From: an uncultured Treponema sp.
Lineage (GTDB): Bacteria > Spirochaetota > Spirochaetia > Treponematales > Treponemataceae
Direction of reading: 5' to 3'
DNA length: 5,705 bases
Assembly: GCA_937893155.1 (NCBI GenBank)
Contig: CALBGU010000292.1
Coordinates: 1 to 5,705, forward strand
In this document: one piece after another, positions 1-4,931 of the stretch
How the letters are laid out: the number at the start of each line of letters is the position of its first letter
How positions within the stretch are numbered: the first letter of the stretch is position 1
The notes under the pieces: model-generated
Told to the model about the DNA's origin: nothing
What the model saw: only the letters and a program-made list of their open reading frames with translations
Database searches by the model: none
Made by a program: the position numbers and the translations under genes

Positions 1-3
1 CGA

Positions 4-1500
4 TTAACAGAGCTTATCGAATCCCGCTAACAGCTCTTTTGCCGCCGCAAAGATTTTATCGACATCGCCTGTACGCTCGCCCTCGATGTTCAGCGGCATC
101 ACAGGGTCGTGCAGCGATTTTCGCAAAAGCAGCCAGCCTTTTTTCTCGTCGTCGTTAAACGAAATGCGCACGCCTTCATAAGATTTCGGCAAGGTGTAGC
201 CTTTCTCTTCGGCTCTCTTCTTGAACGCCGAAAGCACCTCATCGCCATAGCCAGAAAAATCCTCACAGTTTATCTTGAAGCGGATTTCTTTGTCTTCAAC
301 GAGCGGTTCGAGCTTTTCGATAAGGCTTTCGAGGCTCTTTCCTTGAAGCCGTGCATTTGCAAGCGCAATGATTATCTTCACCGCCAAAAATGCGCCGTCG
401 TCAAGATAATAGTTGTCTTTGAGCGCGCCGTGTCCCGACGTTTCCATTGCCAAAGGTGAAACGATGCCCTCGCTATTGAGCCGCTTGCACTCGTTGATAA
501 CGTTCTTATAGCCGCGCTTGAAGCAATGGTGTTTGAGCCCCAGTTCGTTTTCGAGGAAGCGCGTGAGGCGGTCGGACGTTACGCTGTCGGTGATAATCGT
601 GCTGTGCGGATACTCTGGCGCGAGGATTGCCGCAGAAAGCGCAATGATTGCGTCGCGGTTGACCTCCGTGCCGTCGCTAAAGACTGCGGACATTCGGTCT
701 ACGTCGGTGTCGAAAATCAAGCCAAGGTCTGCTTTATTGGCAAGGACTGCGCTTTTTATCGACTCCATCGCCGCTTTATTTTCAGGGTTCGGGATATGAT
801 TGGGGAAAAGCCCGTCGGGATTGAGGAACTGGCTGCCCGTCGTGTTCGCGCCGAGCTTGTCGAGCAACTCGCTCACGAAGAAACCGCCTGCGCCGTTGCC
901 TGCGTCCACCACGATTTTGAGGTTTTCAAGCGGTTTGTCGCTGTTCGGCGCGCCCTTTATGCCCTCTTTGATTGTTTTTGACAGATGAGAAGCGTACAAA
1001 GCGATTAAATCGAACGTGCTTGCCTGTTTCTCTGAGCTTTTTTCGCTCAAATCCTGTGCGCTCTCAAGAATTGCCGTAATGTCGTCGTGTTCAAGACCGC
1101 CGTCCGCGTCAAAGAATTTCAAGCCGTTGCGGTTAAACGGAAGGTGGCTTGCGGTTATCATCACCGAGCCGTCGAAATGCGTTTCATCGAAGACAATCGA
1201 CATAAACATTGCAGGGGTTGTCGCCATTTTGCAATCGACGGTTTCCACGCCAAGCGCGCCCAATCCGCTAAGCACCGCATTCGACAAACTTTCTCCCGTA
1301 ATGCGAGAGTCGCGACCAACGCCGATTTTGAGTTGTTCGACGCTCTTTCCCGTCTTTTTAGAAAGCCACAGGGCAAAGCCTTGCGCAATCACATTTGCTT
1401 CGATTGGAGTGAGATTGACCTTTTCTCCTTCCACGCCTTCCGCCGCGATTCCGCGGACATCGCTGCCATTTTGCAGTTTTAACAATGTACCAGATTTCAT
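4..1500 (-). CDS. Phosphomannomutase/phosphoglucomutase (alpha-D-phosphohexomutase family)
   Basis: This 498-aa protein should interconvert hexose 6-phosphate and hexose 1-phosphate (mannose and/or glucose) in the cytoplasm, feeding sugar-nucleotide synthesis. Landmarks of the family appear in order: an N-terminal NGSDVRG segment (residues 11-17), the phosphoserine loop TASHLPFNRNG with the expected catalytic Ser118, the metal loop DTDVDR (264-269), the RGYKNVI stretch (329-335), the sugar-recognition loop METSGH (352-357), and a C-terminal phosphate-binding segment with RKSLHDPVMPLN. Length is normal for the family and all four domains seem present. The metal loop is DTD rather than the commoner DGD, which I regard as a subfamily variant. 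The ATG at 1498-1500 has no Shine-Dalgarno, but a perfect -10 box lies nine bases upstream, so a leaderless mRNA is likely. The first 28 codons and the promoter are duplicated at 4655-4782. The preferred substrate (mannose or glucose phosphate) cannot be decided from sequence, so no symbol is given. Confidence 0.95.
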   Translation of the reverse strand: MKSGTLLKLQNGSDVRGIAAEGVEGEKVNLTPIEANVIAQGFALWLSKKTGKSVEQLKIGVGRDSRITGESLSNAVLSGLGALGVETVDCKMATTPAMFMSIVFDETHFDGSVMITASHLPFNRNGLKFFDADGGLEHDDITAILESAQDLSEKSSEKQASTFDLIALYASHLSKTIKEGIKGAPNSDKPLENLKIVVDAGNGAGGFFVSELLDKLGANTTGSQFLNPDGLFPNHIPNPENKAAMESIKSAVLANKADLGLIFDTDVDRMSAVFSDGTEVNRDAIIALSAAILAPEYPHSTIITDSVTSDRLTRFLENELGLKHHCFKRGYKNVINECKRLNSEGIVSPLAMETSGHGALKDNYYLDDGAFLAVKIIIALANARLQGKSLESLIEKLEPLVEDKEIRFKINCEDFSGYGDEVLSAFKKRAEEKGYTLPKSYEGVRISFNDDEKKGWLLLRKSLHDPVMPLNIEGERTGDVDKIFAAAKELLAGFDKLC

Positions 1501-1544
1501 AGTAAGTTAATTATAGTACACTTTTGGCATTTTACAAGCATTTC
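1417..1544. repeat. 128-bp direct repeat, left copy (start and promoter of the mutase gene)
   Basis: This segment matches 4655-4782 at 127 of 128 positions in the same orientation (offset 3238). It covers mutase codons 1-28 and 44 bases upstream of the ATG, including the promoter. The only mismatch is position 1441 (C) against 4679 (T), a silent change in Ala20 (GCG here, GCA in the right copy). This copy is continuous with the intact mutase. The match can be extended by TATG (1545-1548 with 4801-4804) if one 18-bp insertion in the right copy is allowed. Confidence 0.97.
1510..1537 (-). promoter_or_regulatory. Sigma-70-type promoter of the mutase gene
   Basis: On the minus strand a perfect TATAAT (1510-1515) is preceded, after a 16-bp spacer, by TTGTAA (1532-1537), a 4/6 match to the -35 consensus. 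The -10 ends nine bases before the ATG, so transcription should begin one to four bases upstream of the start codon or at it. There is no purine-rich ribosome site in between, which argues for leaderless translation. Confidence 0.75.
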
Positions 1545-1565
1545 TATGAGTGAAAAAAAAGATTA

Positions 1566-1600
1566 TTCCTACTTTATGAAAAGAAGCTAATTAGTAGGAA
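1566..1600 (-). terminator. Possible second stem-loop before the mutase promoter
   Basis: An 8-bp inverted repeat (TTCCTACT at 1566-1573, AGTAGGAA at 1593-1600) has a 19-base loop. On the minus strand it is followed within a few bases by a run of eight T (complement of the A-run at 1553-1560). It could act as a backup terminator protecting the mutase promoter from read-through of the island operon. The loop is long and the stem short, so this is tentative. Confidence 0.35.
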
Positions 1601-1605
1601 CAATA

Positions 1606-1647
1606 AAAAATTCCTTGGTTACCTAGTGATGTAATCAAGGAATTTTT
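1606..1647 (-). terminator. Strong stem-loop terminator of the island operon
   Basis: A 12-bp perfect stem (AAAAATTCCTTG at 1606-1617 with CAAGGAATTTTT at 1636-1647) extends inward by five more pairs, one of them G-T, around an 8-base loop. The arms begin and end in A5 and T5 tracts, so it can work in either direction. It lies 16 bases beyond the stop of the last gene of the leftward operon. Confidence 0.85.
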
Positions 1648-1663
1648 GCGTTAGCAATAGAGT

Positions 1664-2611
1664 TTATTCTTGCTTCTCTACCAAATCTGAAGTTACTTTT
1701 TCTGATGAGAAAACAGGAGTACCATTTGAAGCGGAAGAGTAATTTACAGCAGCACCTGCACTTGCTTTTATAATCTTTTCTGTAGTTTCTTTTGCTTCAC
1801 TCAAATCTTCTTGTATTTCGGTTTTTGCAAGCTTGAAATCAGACTTGAATGCTTGTGCCAATTCAGAAAACTTGTTATTTGGAATAAACTGAAATACAAT
1901 CGATATGAAAGCAGAAAGTACATATATAGCACCATAAAAACCCATTGCTTCATTTATTTTTGACACATTCCCAAGTGATAGAAAAAATAAAAGTACCCAT
2001 ACATATCCTGCAATGGATTTTACACCAAGCCAAGAAAGTGCTATACCAAATATAAGAAATCCCTGTGAACTGACTCCCAAAAATGTTTTTTCCTTAACAA
2101 AAATAGATAAAAAGGAAGCTATGAAAAGTACATTCAGAGAAAGCAAAACTATTCTCATAACTAGAATAGGAGTTTTTTCAGTTTTCAAATCTATATTTAC
2201 TATTCCTCTTATAAGCAATGATGAATACATAAAAACTGCAACCATAGTAGTTATTAAACTAGGGCGAATAATTATATCCTCATGAAATACAAAAAAATAT
2301 TGTCTTTCATAATTACCAAGAGAAAGTAATACAGGAATAAACATAAATACGCAAGAAAGAAACAAGAATAAAGATTGCTTGTTTGACTTAATTTCTTGAA
2401 AAAAGACATTCCGTCCTGATTCTATTCCAGAACCACGAGCATTTGTTTTAGACTTTGAGAATTCCTTTGTTACAGGAATTTCTCTGCCACAATGGCGACA
2501 AACAGTTGCACCTTTCTTTATTTTCTCCGCACAAAATGGACATTTTTCATTTTTGCGAGAAAAAAAGCGAACAATTAAAACTATTGTTAGCACAAAAAAT
2601 ATTAATCCCAT
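1664..2611 (-). CDS. Polytopic membrane protein with N-terminal zinc ribbon (function unknown)
   Basis: This 315-aa protein begins with a hydrophobic segment (residues 2-17), followed by a zinc ribbon C24-x2-C27-x10-C38-x2-C41 (CPFCAEKI ... CRHCGREI) of the type found at the ends of many bacterial membrane proteins. A polar linker leads to about five or six further hydrophobic stretches near residues 81-99, 119-138, 149-171, 184-214 (probably two) and 222-243. The tail (about 247-315) is charged and partly helical. It should sit in the cytoplasmic membrane; the ribbon side is unassigned. GGAGGT (complement of 2621-2626) lies nine bases before the ATG. It is the last gene of the three-gene run, starting 28 bases after its neighbour ends, with a terminator just beyond. 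I do not recognise a specific family and no enzymatic motif is visible. Confidence 0.85.
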   Translation of the reverse strand: MGLIFFVLTIVLIVRFFSRKNEKCPFCAEKIKKGATVCRHCGREIPVTKEFSKSKTNARGSGIESGRNVFFQEIKSNKQSLFLFLSCVFMFIPVLLSLGNYERQYFFVFHEDIIIRPSLITTMVAVFMYSSLLIRGIVNIDLKTEKTPILVMRIVLLSLNVLFIASFLSIFVKEKTFLGVSSQGFLIFGIALSWLGVKSIAGYVWVLLFFLSLGNVSKINEAMGFYGAIYVLSAFISIVFQFIPNNKFSELAQAFKSDFKLAKTEIQEDLSEAKETTEKIIKASAGAAVNYSSASNGTPVFSSEKVTSDLVEKQE

Positions 2612-2639
2612 ATAAAAAAGACCTCCAAATTATTATTGT

Positions 2640-3713
2640 TTACCAAGTAATCAGCATTTGAAGTACATACTGAGTGCTTGCAAAGAATGCACTACCCTTA
2701 AAAGCACAAAAATAATATGTTTTACCAGGTTTCAAGTTATCGAAATTTACCTTATATATTTGAGTCTTTGGTTTATATGACCCAGGTATGTAGCGAACAG
2801 TATCTGAGTAACCTAAACATTGCTGATGAAACTTTTCTATATCATCTTCTGTAGAAACCACAGCAAAAGACATTATGTTATAAAAAAGTGCATCACTCAC
2901 ACAATGAATTCCTATGGTATTTGCAGCTTTAGGAACTGTGAATTCCCAATAGTATAGTTCATTGTCTTTTATATAAACTTCTTGTTGCTCTAAAACGGGA
3001 TCTTTATATGTGCTACTTTTTTCTCCACACTTTGGAGGTTCTGGTAGTAAGTCCAATTCTGACGGATATTTTACACACCAATCTTTATCTGGACGGCATT
3101 GTATTTCCTTGCCATTACCAACATACCCATAAACAACATAACCTAAGTTATCAGTCCATGTCGGATCAACCCAAAACCAAACGCCATCATATCGTTGAAT
3201 CCATAACCACGCATGACATGTGCAATCATAATGAGTTCTAACTTCTTTATAACTATCATCACCGTACGTTTTAACATGAACTCCATTCCACTTTTTTACA
3301 CCTTCTTTTGCTGGTACAGGAGATGATAACTCGATAATATTCGGGTCATCGGCAGAAACAGCGATAAAAAATTGATTTTTACGCAGTCCTCCATGTGCAT
3401 AATCCTCCTCAGATGCATTCTCTTTTAAAAATTCATACGCACAGTTAGCATAATCAAAGCAAATGCCATAAAATGTGTCTGTTTTAGTTCGTTCTCCTGA
3501 TTGTTCAGCCAAATAAGAAGCTATAACTTGAGGAGTATAAAAATCTTCTGGGTCATCTTCAGAAGTTCCTCCAAACTGTGTTGCTGAATATTGCCCTAAA
3601 CAAGCAGAGTAAACTCCAATAGAATGTATTATATCTGTAAAATTATCAGCAAAAACAGACTTTGCAATAAGCATAATTAAAAAGCAAATGAATACTTTTA
3701 TATGTTGTATCAT
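2640..3713 (-). CDS. Secreted transglutaminase-like cysteine protein
   Basis: The 357-aa product starts with a clear signal peptide (K6, hydrophobic 7-17, likely cleavage after VFA at residue 22), so it is exported to the periplasm or beyond. The middle part shows the order of a transglutaminase-like core: Cys85 in GICFDYA, His167 in CHAWLWI, and Asp183 in WVDPTWTDN. These three contexts match the Cys-His-Asp triad of that fold, whose bacterial members are mostly proteases or amidases and sometimes cross-linkers. Residues about 235-357 look beta-rich (KPGKTYYFCAF near 328-338) and may be a separate binding domain. Extra cysteines (C38, C91, C164, C166, C206, C213, C229, C271, C299, C336) would allow disulfides outside the cell. 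AAGGAGG (complement of 3721-3727) sits seven bases before the ATG. It is the middle gene of the operon. The fold is fairly well supported; the substrate is unknown. Confidence 0.85.
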   Translation of the reverse strand: MIQHIKVFICFLIMLIAKSVFADNFTDIIHSIGVYSACLGQYSATQFGGTSEDDPEDFYTPQVIASYLAEQSGERTKTDTFYGICFDYANCAYEFLKENASEEDYAHGGLRKNQFFIAVSADDPNIIELSSPVPAKEGVKKWNGVHVKTYGDDSYKEVRTHYDCTCHAWLWIQRYDGVWFWVDPTWTDNLGYVVYGYVGNGKEIQCRPDKDWCVKYPSELDLLPEPPKCGEKSSTYKDPVLEQQEVYIKDNELYYWEFTVPKAANTIGIHCVSDALFYNIMSFAVVSTEDDIEKFHQQCLGYSDTVRYIPGSYKPKTQIYKVNFDNLKPGKTYYFCAFKGSAFFASTQYVLQMLITW

Positions 3714-3751
3714 AGAGAATCCTCCTTTATAAAGACATAGTTTTTATAAAC

Positions 3752-4003
3752 TTACAGAGCAGGACTGTGAGTTCCCTTGAAGCTTCCCTTTGGGTGTCGT
3801 ATACATTTGTTCACGACTAATCCAGCTAATGAAGATGCTTTCTGTCCGCAATATTTACAGATGTACTGCGATTTTTCATTTCCCTCATAAAGTTTGTGAG
3901 TTCCTTTAAAACTACCATTAGGATGATGAATACATTTTCCCGATGTTAATGCCTGCACTGATAAAAATTTCTGTCCACAGAATTCACAATAGTAAGTTCG
4001 CAT
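3752..4003 (-). CDS. Small tandem Cys/His zinc-binding-motif protein
   Basis: This 83-aa protein is almost entirely two copies of one unit with a 43-residue period. Each copy reads C-x2-C-x14-C-x2-H-x8-H: C6, C9, C24, H27, H36, then C49, C52, C67, H70, H79. Shared blocks are CxxCGQK, a Leu seven residues later, KCIxHPxGSFKGTH. The arrangement suggests two small zinc-binding modules, comparable to but not the same as classical C2H2 fingers, and could bind nucleic acid or protein. No signal peptide is present. At DNA level the two units line up at a 129-base offset but have diverged at silent positions, so the duplication is old. GGGAGA (complement of 4011-4016) lies seven bases before the ATG. 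It is the first gene of the leftward operon, ending 38 bases before the transglutaminase-like gene. I recall similar small repeats in other bacteria, but I know no assigned function. Confidence 0.85.
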   Translation of the reverse strand: MRTYYCEFCGQKFLSVQALTSGKCIHHPNGSFKGTHKLYEGNEKSQYICKYCGQKASSLAGLVVNKCIRHPKGSFKGTHSPAL

Positions 4004-4051
4004 TGAATTTTCTCCCGTTTACCTTTTCATACAAAGTAAAATCATTCCTTT

Positions 4052-4092
4052 ACTAATTTTAACACATATATTTTTATTTTTCACTAATTTTA
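4052..4092. repeat. Two direct copies of ACTAATTTTA in the divergent promoter region
   Basis: ACTAATTTTA occurs at 4052-4061 and again at 4083-4092, 31 bases apart, close to three helical turns. On the minus strand each copy reads TAAAATTAGT and contains a -10-like TAAAAT. A nearby short inverted repeat (AGTAAA at 4035-4040, TTTACT at 4049-4054) overlaps the left copy. These could be operator sites for the neighbouring XRE regulator or alternative -10 boxes for the zinc-motif operon. The region is very AT-rich, so chance is a real alternative. Confidence 0.35.
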
Positions 4093-4098
4093 GAGCAA

Positions 4099-4127
4099 TT
4101 TAAATATAAAAATACATTGTCTATACT
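4099..4127 (+). promoter_or_regulatory. Probable promoter of the XRE regulator gene
   Basis: TATACT (4122-4127) is a good -10 box, with TTTAAA (4099-4104, 4/6 match) 17 bases upstream. The -10 ends nine bases before the ATG at 4137, exactly the same spacing as at the mutase gene, and no Shine-Dalgarno is present. The transcript is therefore probably leaderless or nearly so. Confidence 0.5.
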
Positions 4128-4136
4128 TGTTATTAA

Positions 4137-4430
4137 ATGTCATACAAGGAAGACTTTATTTCTAATTTGAAGTATTATCGTAATCAAAAAGGATACTCGC
4201 AAGCAAAACTTGCAGAAGAGTGTAATTGTCAACCAGGGACTATAGGCTGCATTGAATGTGGTCGACAATTTCCTTCGTTTGATTTATTATTCAAGATTTC
4301 TGATGTGTTAAAAATAAATCCAGCTGATTTATTTTTAAGAAATGCATCGAATTCTATTTTTGAAACAAGAAAAATAATGAAAGAAGATTTTTTATCGTAT
4401 GTGGGGAATTTTGTAAAAGAGCATTTTTAA
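4137..4430 (+). CDS. XRE-family helix-turn-helix transcriptional regulator
   Basis: The 97-aa protein carries a single XRE/Cro-type DNA-binding domain over residues about 7-67: helix 1 FISNLKYYRNQKG, the SQAKLAEEC helix 2, recognition region QPGTIGCIECGRQFPS, and closing helices FDLLFKISDVLKINPADLF. A short charged tail (68-97) follows without an effector domain, as in small self-regulating repressors of mobile elements and small operons. It diverges from the zinc-motif gene across a 133-base AT-rich gap and is the natural candidate to control both directions. Four cysteines (C29, C31, C38, C41) fall in the HTH region; this is unusual and might give metal or redox sensitivity, though that is only a guess. 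No ribosome site precedes the ATG. I see no convincing terminator after the stop. Confidence 0.9.
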   Translation: MSYKEDFISNLKYYRNQKGYSQAKLAEECNCQPGTIGCIECGRQFPSFDLLFKISDVLKINPADLFLRNASNSIFETRKIMKEDFLSYVGNFVKEHF

Positions 4431-4507
4431 TCAAAAATAAAATCGCTTTTGAGTACAAGAAATTTTTGTAGCACTAGCAAATCTAAAAAGAGTTGCATCA
4501 TAACGAT

Positions 4508-4627
4508 ATGGAATATACATTCAAAAGTGTTAAGCAACTTGCTTTTTCAGCGATGATTCTATGTTTGGTGCAGTTATACGAGAAGCAAACAGTTGTAAAG
4601 ACGTTTGAGAAAGATTGCTTATTATAG
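4508..4627 (+). CDS. Possible small ORF of 39 aa (doubtful)
   Basis: An ATG at 4508 opens 39 codons ending at TAG 4625-4627. The product begins MEYTFKSVKQLAFSAM and has a short hydrophobic patch (LAFSAMILCLV) followed by a charged end. It lies in the 224-base gap between the regulator and the right-hand repeat. There is no well-placed Shine-Dalgarno and I recognise no family, so it may be a decayed gene end or chance. Its last six bases overlap the end of the mutase stub on the other strand. Confidence 0.2.
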   Translation: MEYTFKSVKQLAFSAMILCLVQLYEKQTVVKTFEKDCLL

Positions 4628-4738
4628 AATATTCAGAGCTTCAAAAGACGGAAAGACCTTTTCTCCTTCCACGCCTTCTGCCGCGATTCCGCGGACATCG
4701 CTGCCATTTTGCAGTTTTAACAATGTACCAGATTTCAT
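4622..4738 (-). pseudogene. Truncated mutase stub (28 native codons plus 10 novel)
   Basis: The right-hand repeat preserves the mutase ATG (4736-4738) and codons 1-28 (4655-4738), identical at protein level to the intact gene. After Val28 the frame passes into island sequence and encodes FPSFEALNIL before TAA at 4622-4624, giving a 38-residue peptide. It lacks the phosphoserine, metal and sugar loops and cannot be an active mutase. Its promoter is intact, so it may still be transcribed. Confidence 0.85.
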
Positions 4739-4782
4739 AGTAAGTTAATTATAGTACACTTTTGGCATTTTACAAGCATTTC
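4655..4782. repeat. 128-bp direct repeat, right copy
   Basis: This is the partner of 1417-1544, 127/128 identical in the same orientation. It joins the island on its left to the original intergenic region before the hydrolase on its right, so it probably marks the ancestral position of the mutase 5' end. Its right edge AAGCATTTC (4774-4782) is repeated 18 bases further on (4792-4800), which makes the exact end ambiguous. Confidence 0.97.
4748..4775 (-). promoter_or_regulatory. Orphan copy of the mutase promoter
   Basis: The same TATAAT (4748-4753), 16-bp spacer and TTGTAA (4770-4775) as upstream of the intact mutase are retained without change. It points left into the stub, then antisense through the XRE regulator and on towards the zinc-motif operon. 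No convincing minus-strand terminator is visible between 4622 and 4430, only a weak 6-bp A/T stem at 4431-4452. Confidence 0.65.
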
Positions 4783-4820
4783 AGTGCAAAAAAGCATTTC
4801 TATGCAATAAAACGGAATAT

Positions 4821-4887
4821 CTATGCTTCTAAAATCCTCTCAATCGCCTGCTGTGTGATTTATTAAAATTGATTCATCTTTGTTCAT
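4821..4887 (-). other. Possible remnant of a tiny lost gene in the intergenic region
   Basis: On the minus strand an ATG at 4885-4887 starts MNKDESILINHTAGD before a stop, and an overlapping frame reads ITQQAIERILEA then TAG (4821-4859). Joined by a small frameshift they would give a plausible helical peptide, so this may be the leftover ends of a deleted gene. It may equally be coincidence in 149 bases of otherwise featureless spacer (4783-4931). Confidence 0.15.
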
Positions 4888-4919
4888 CGTGCGTTAATGA
4901 TATACAAGAAGAACTGTGC

Positions 4920-4925
4920 TAAAAT
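4920..4925 (+). promoter_or_regulatory. Tentative -10 box of the hydrolase gene
   Basis: TAAAAT lies six bases before the hydrolase ATG, which would give another leaderless transcript; no clear -35 box stands at the right distance. An alternative -10-like TATACA at 4901-4906 with TTGTTC at 4880-4885 has a short 15-base spacer. No Shine-Dalgarno precedes the ATG. Confidence 0.25.
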
Positions 4926-4931
4926 AAAAAT

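Larger units (their letters stand above)
1545..4654. mobile_element. Putative acquired island of about 3.1 kb between the direct repeats
   Basis: The block between the two copies of the mutase 5' end carries four genes, is clearly more AT-rich than either flank, and interrupts what would otherwise be a simple divergent pair (mutase leftward, hydrolase rightward). The right-hand repeat copy is a gene stub and the left-hand copy completes the mutase. This fits integration of a circular or homologous DNA at the mutase 5' end, with the gene reconstituted. No recombinase, transposase, terminal inverted repeats or tRNA is visible, so the element is either non-autonomous, degenerate, or was inserted by homologous recombination. 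The inner left edge may be 1549 if the extended repeat alignment is used. The island is inferred; the repeat, composition shift and stub are directly visible. Confidence 0.6.

Noticed and set aside
109..1510. Several plus-strand open frames of 62 to 164 codons and a 75-codon minus frame over the mutase gene
   Set aside because: They overlap a full-length enzyme with all family motifs; their products are low-complexity, family-less translations of its other frames.
2013..3241. Plus-strand frames of 68 to 90 codons across the membrane and transglutaminase-like genes
   Set aside because: They are opposite well-supported genes with ribosome sites, have no recognisable domains, and have no spacing consistent with an operon.
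4431..4468. Terminator after the XRE gene
   Set aside because: The possible stems (TCAAAA/TTTTGA and CAAAAAT/ATTTTTG) are short and nearly pure A/T, which is not enough in such AT-rich DNA.
4431..4652. CRISPR array, tRNA or riboswitch in the gap after the regulator
   Set aside because: No regularly spaced repeats, no cloverleaf and no conserved aptamer pattern could be found; only weak AT stems are present.
1545..4654. Transposon or insertion sequence with terminal inverted repeats and a short target duplication
   Set aside because: No transposase and no terminal inverted repeats seen at the edges, and a 128-bp duplication is far longer than normal target-site duplications.
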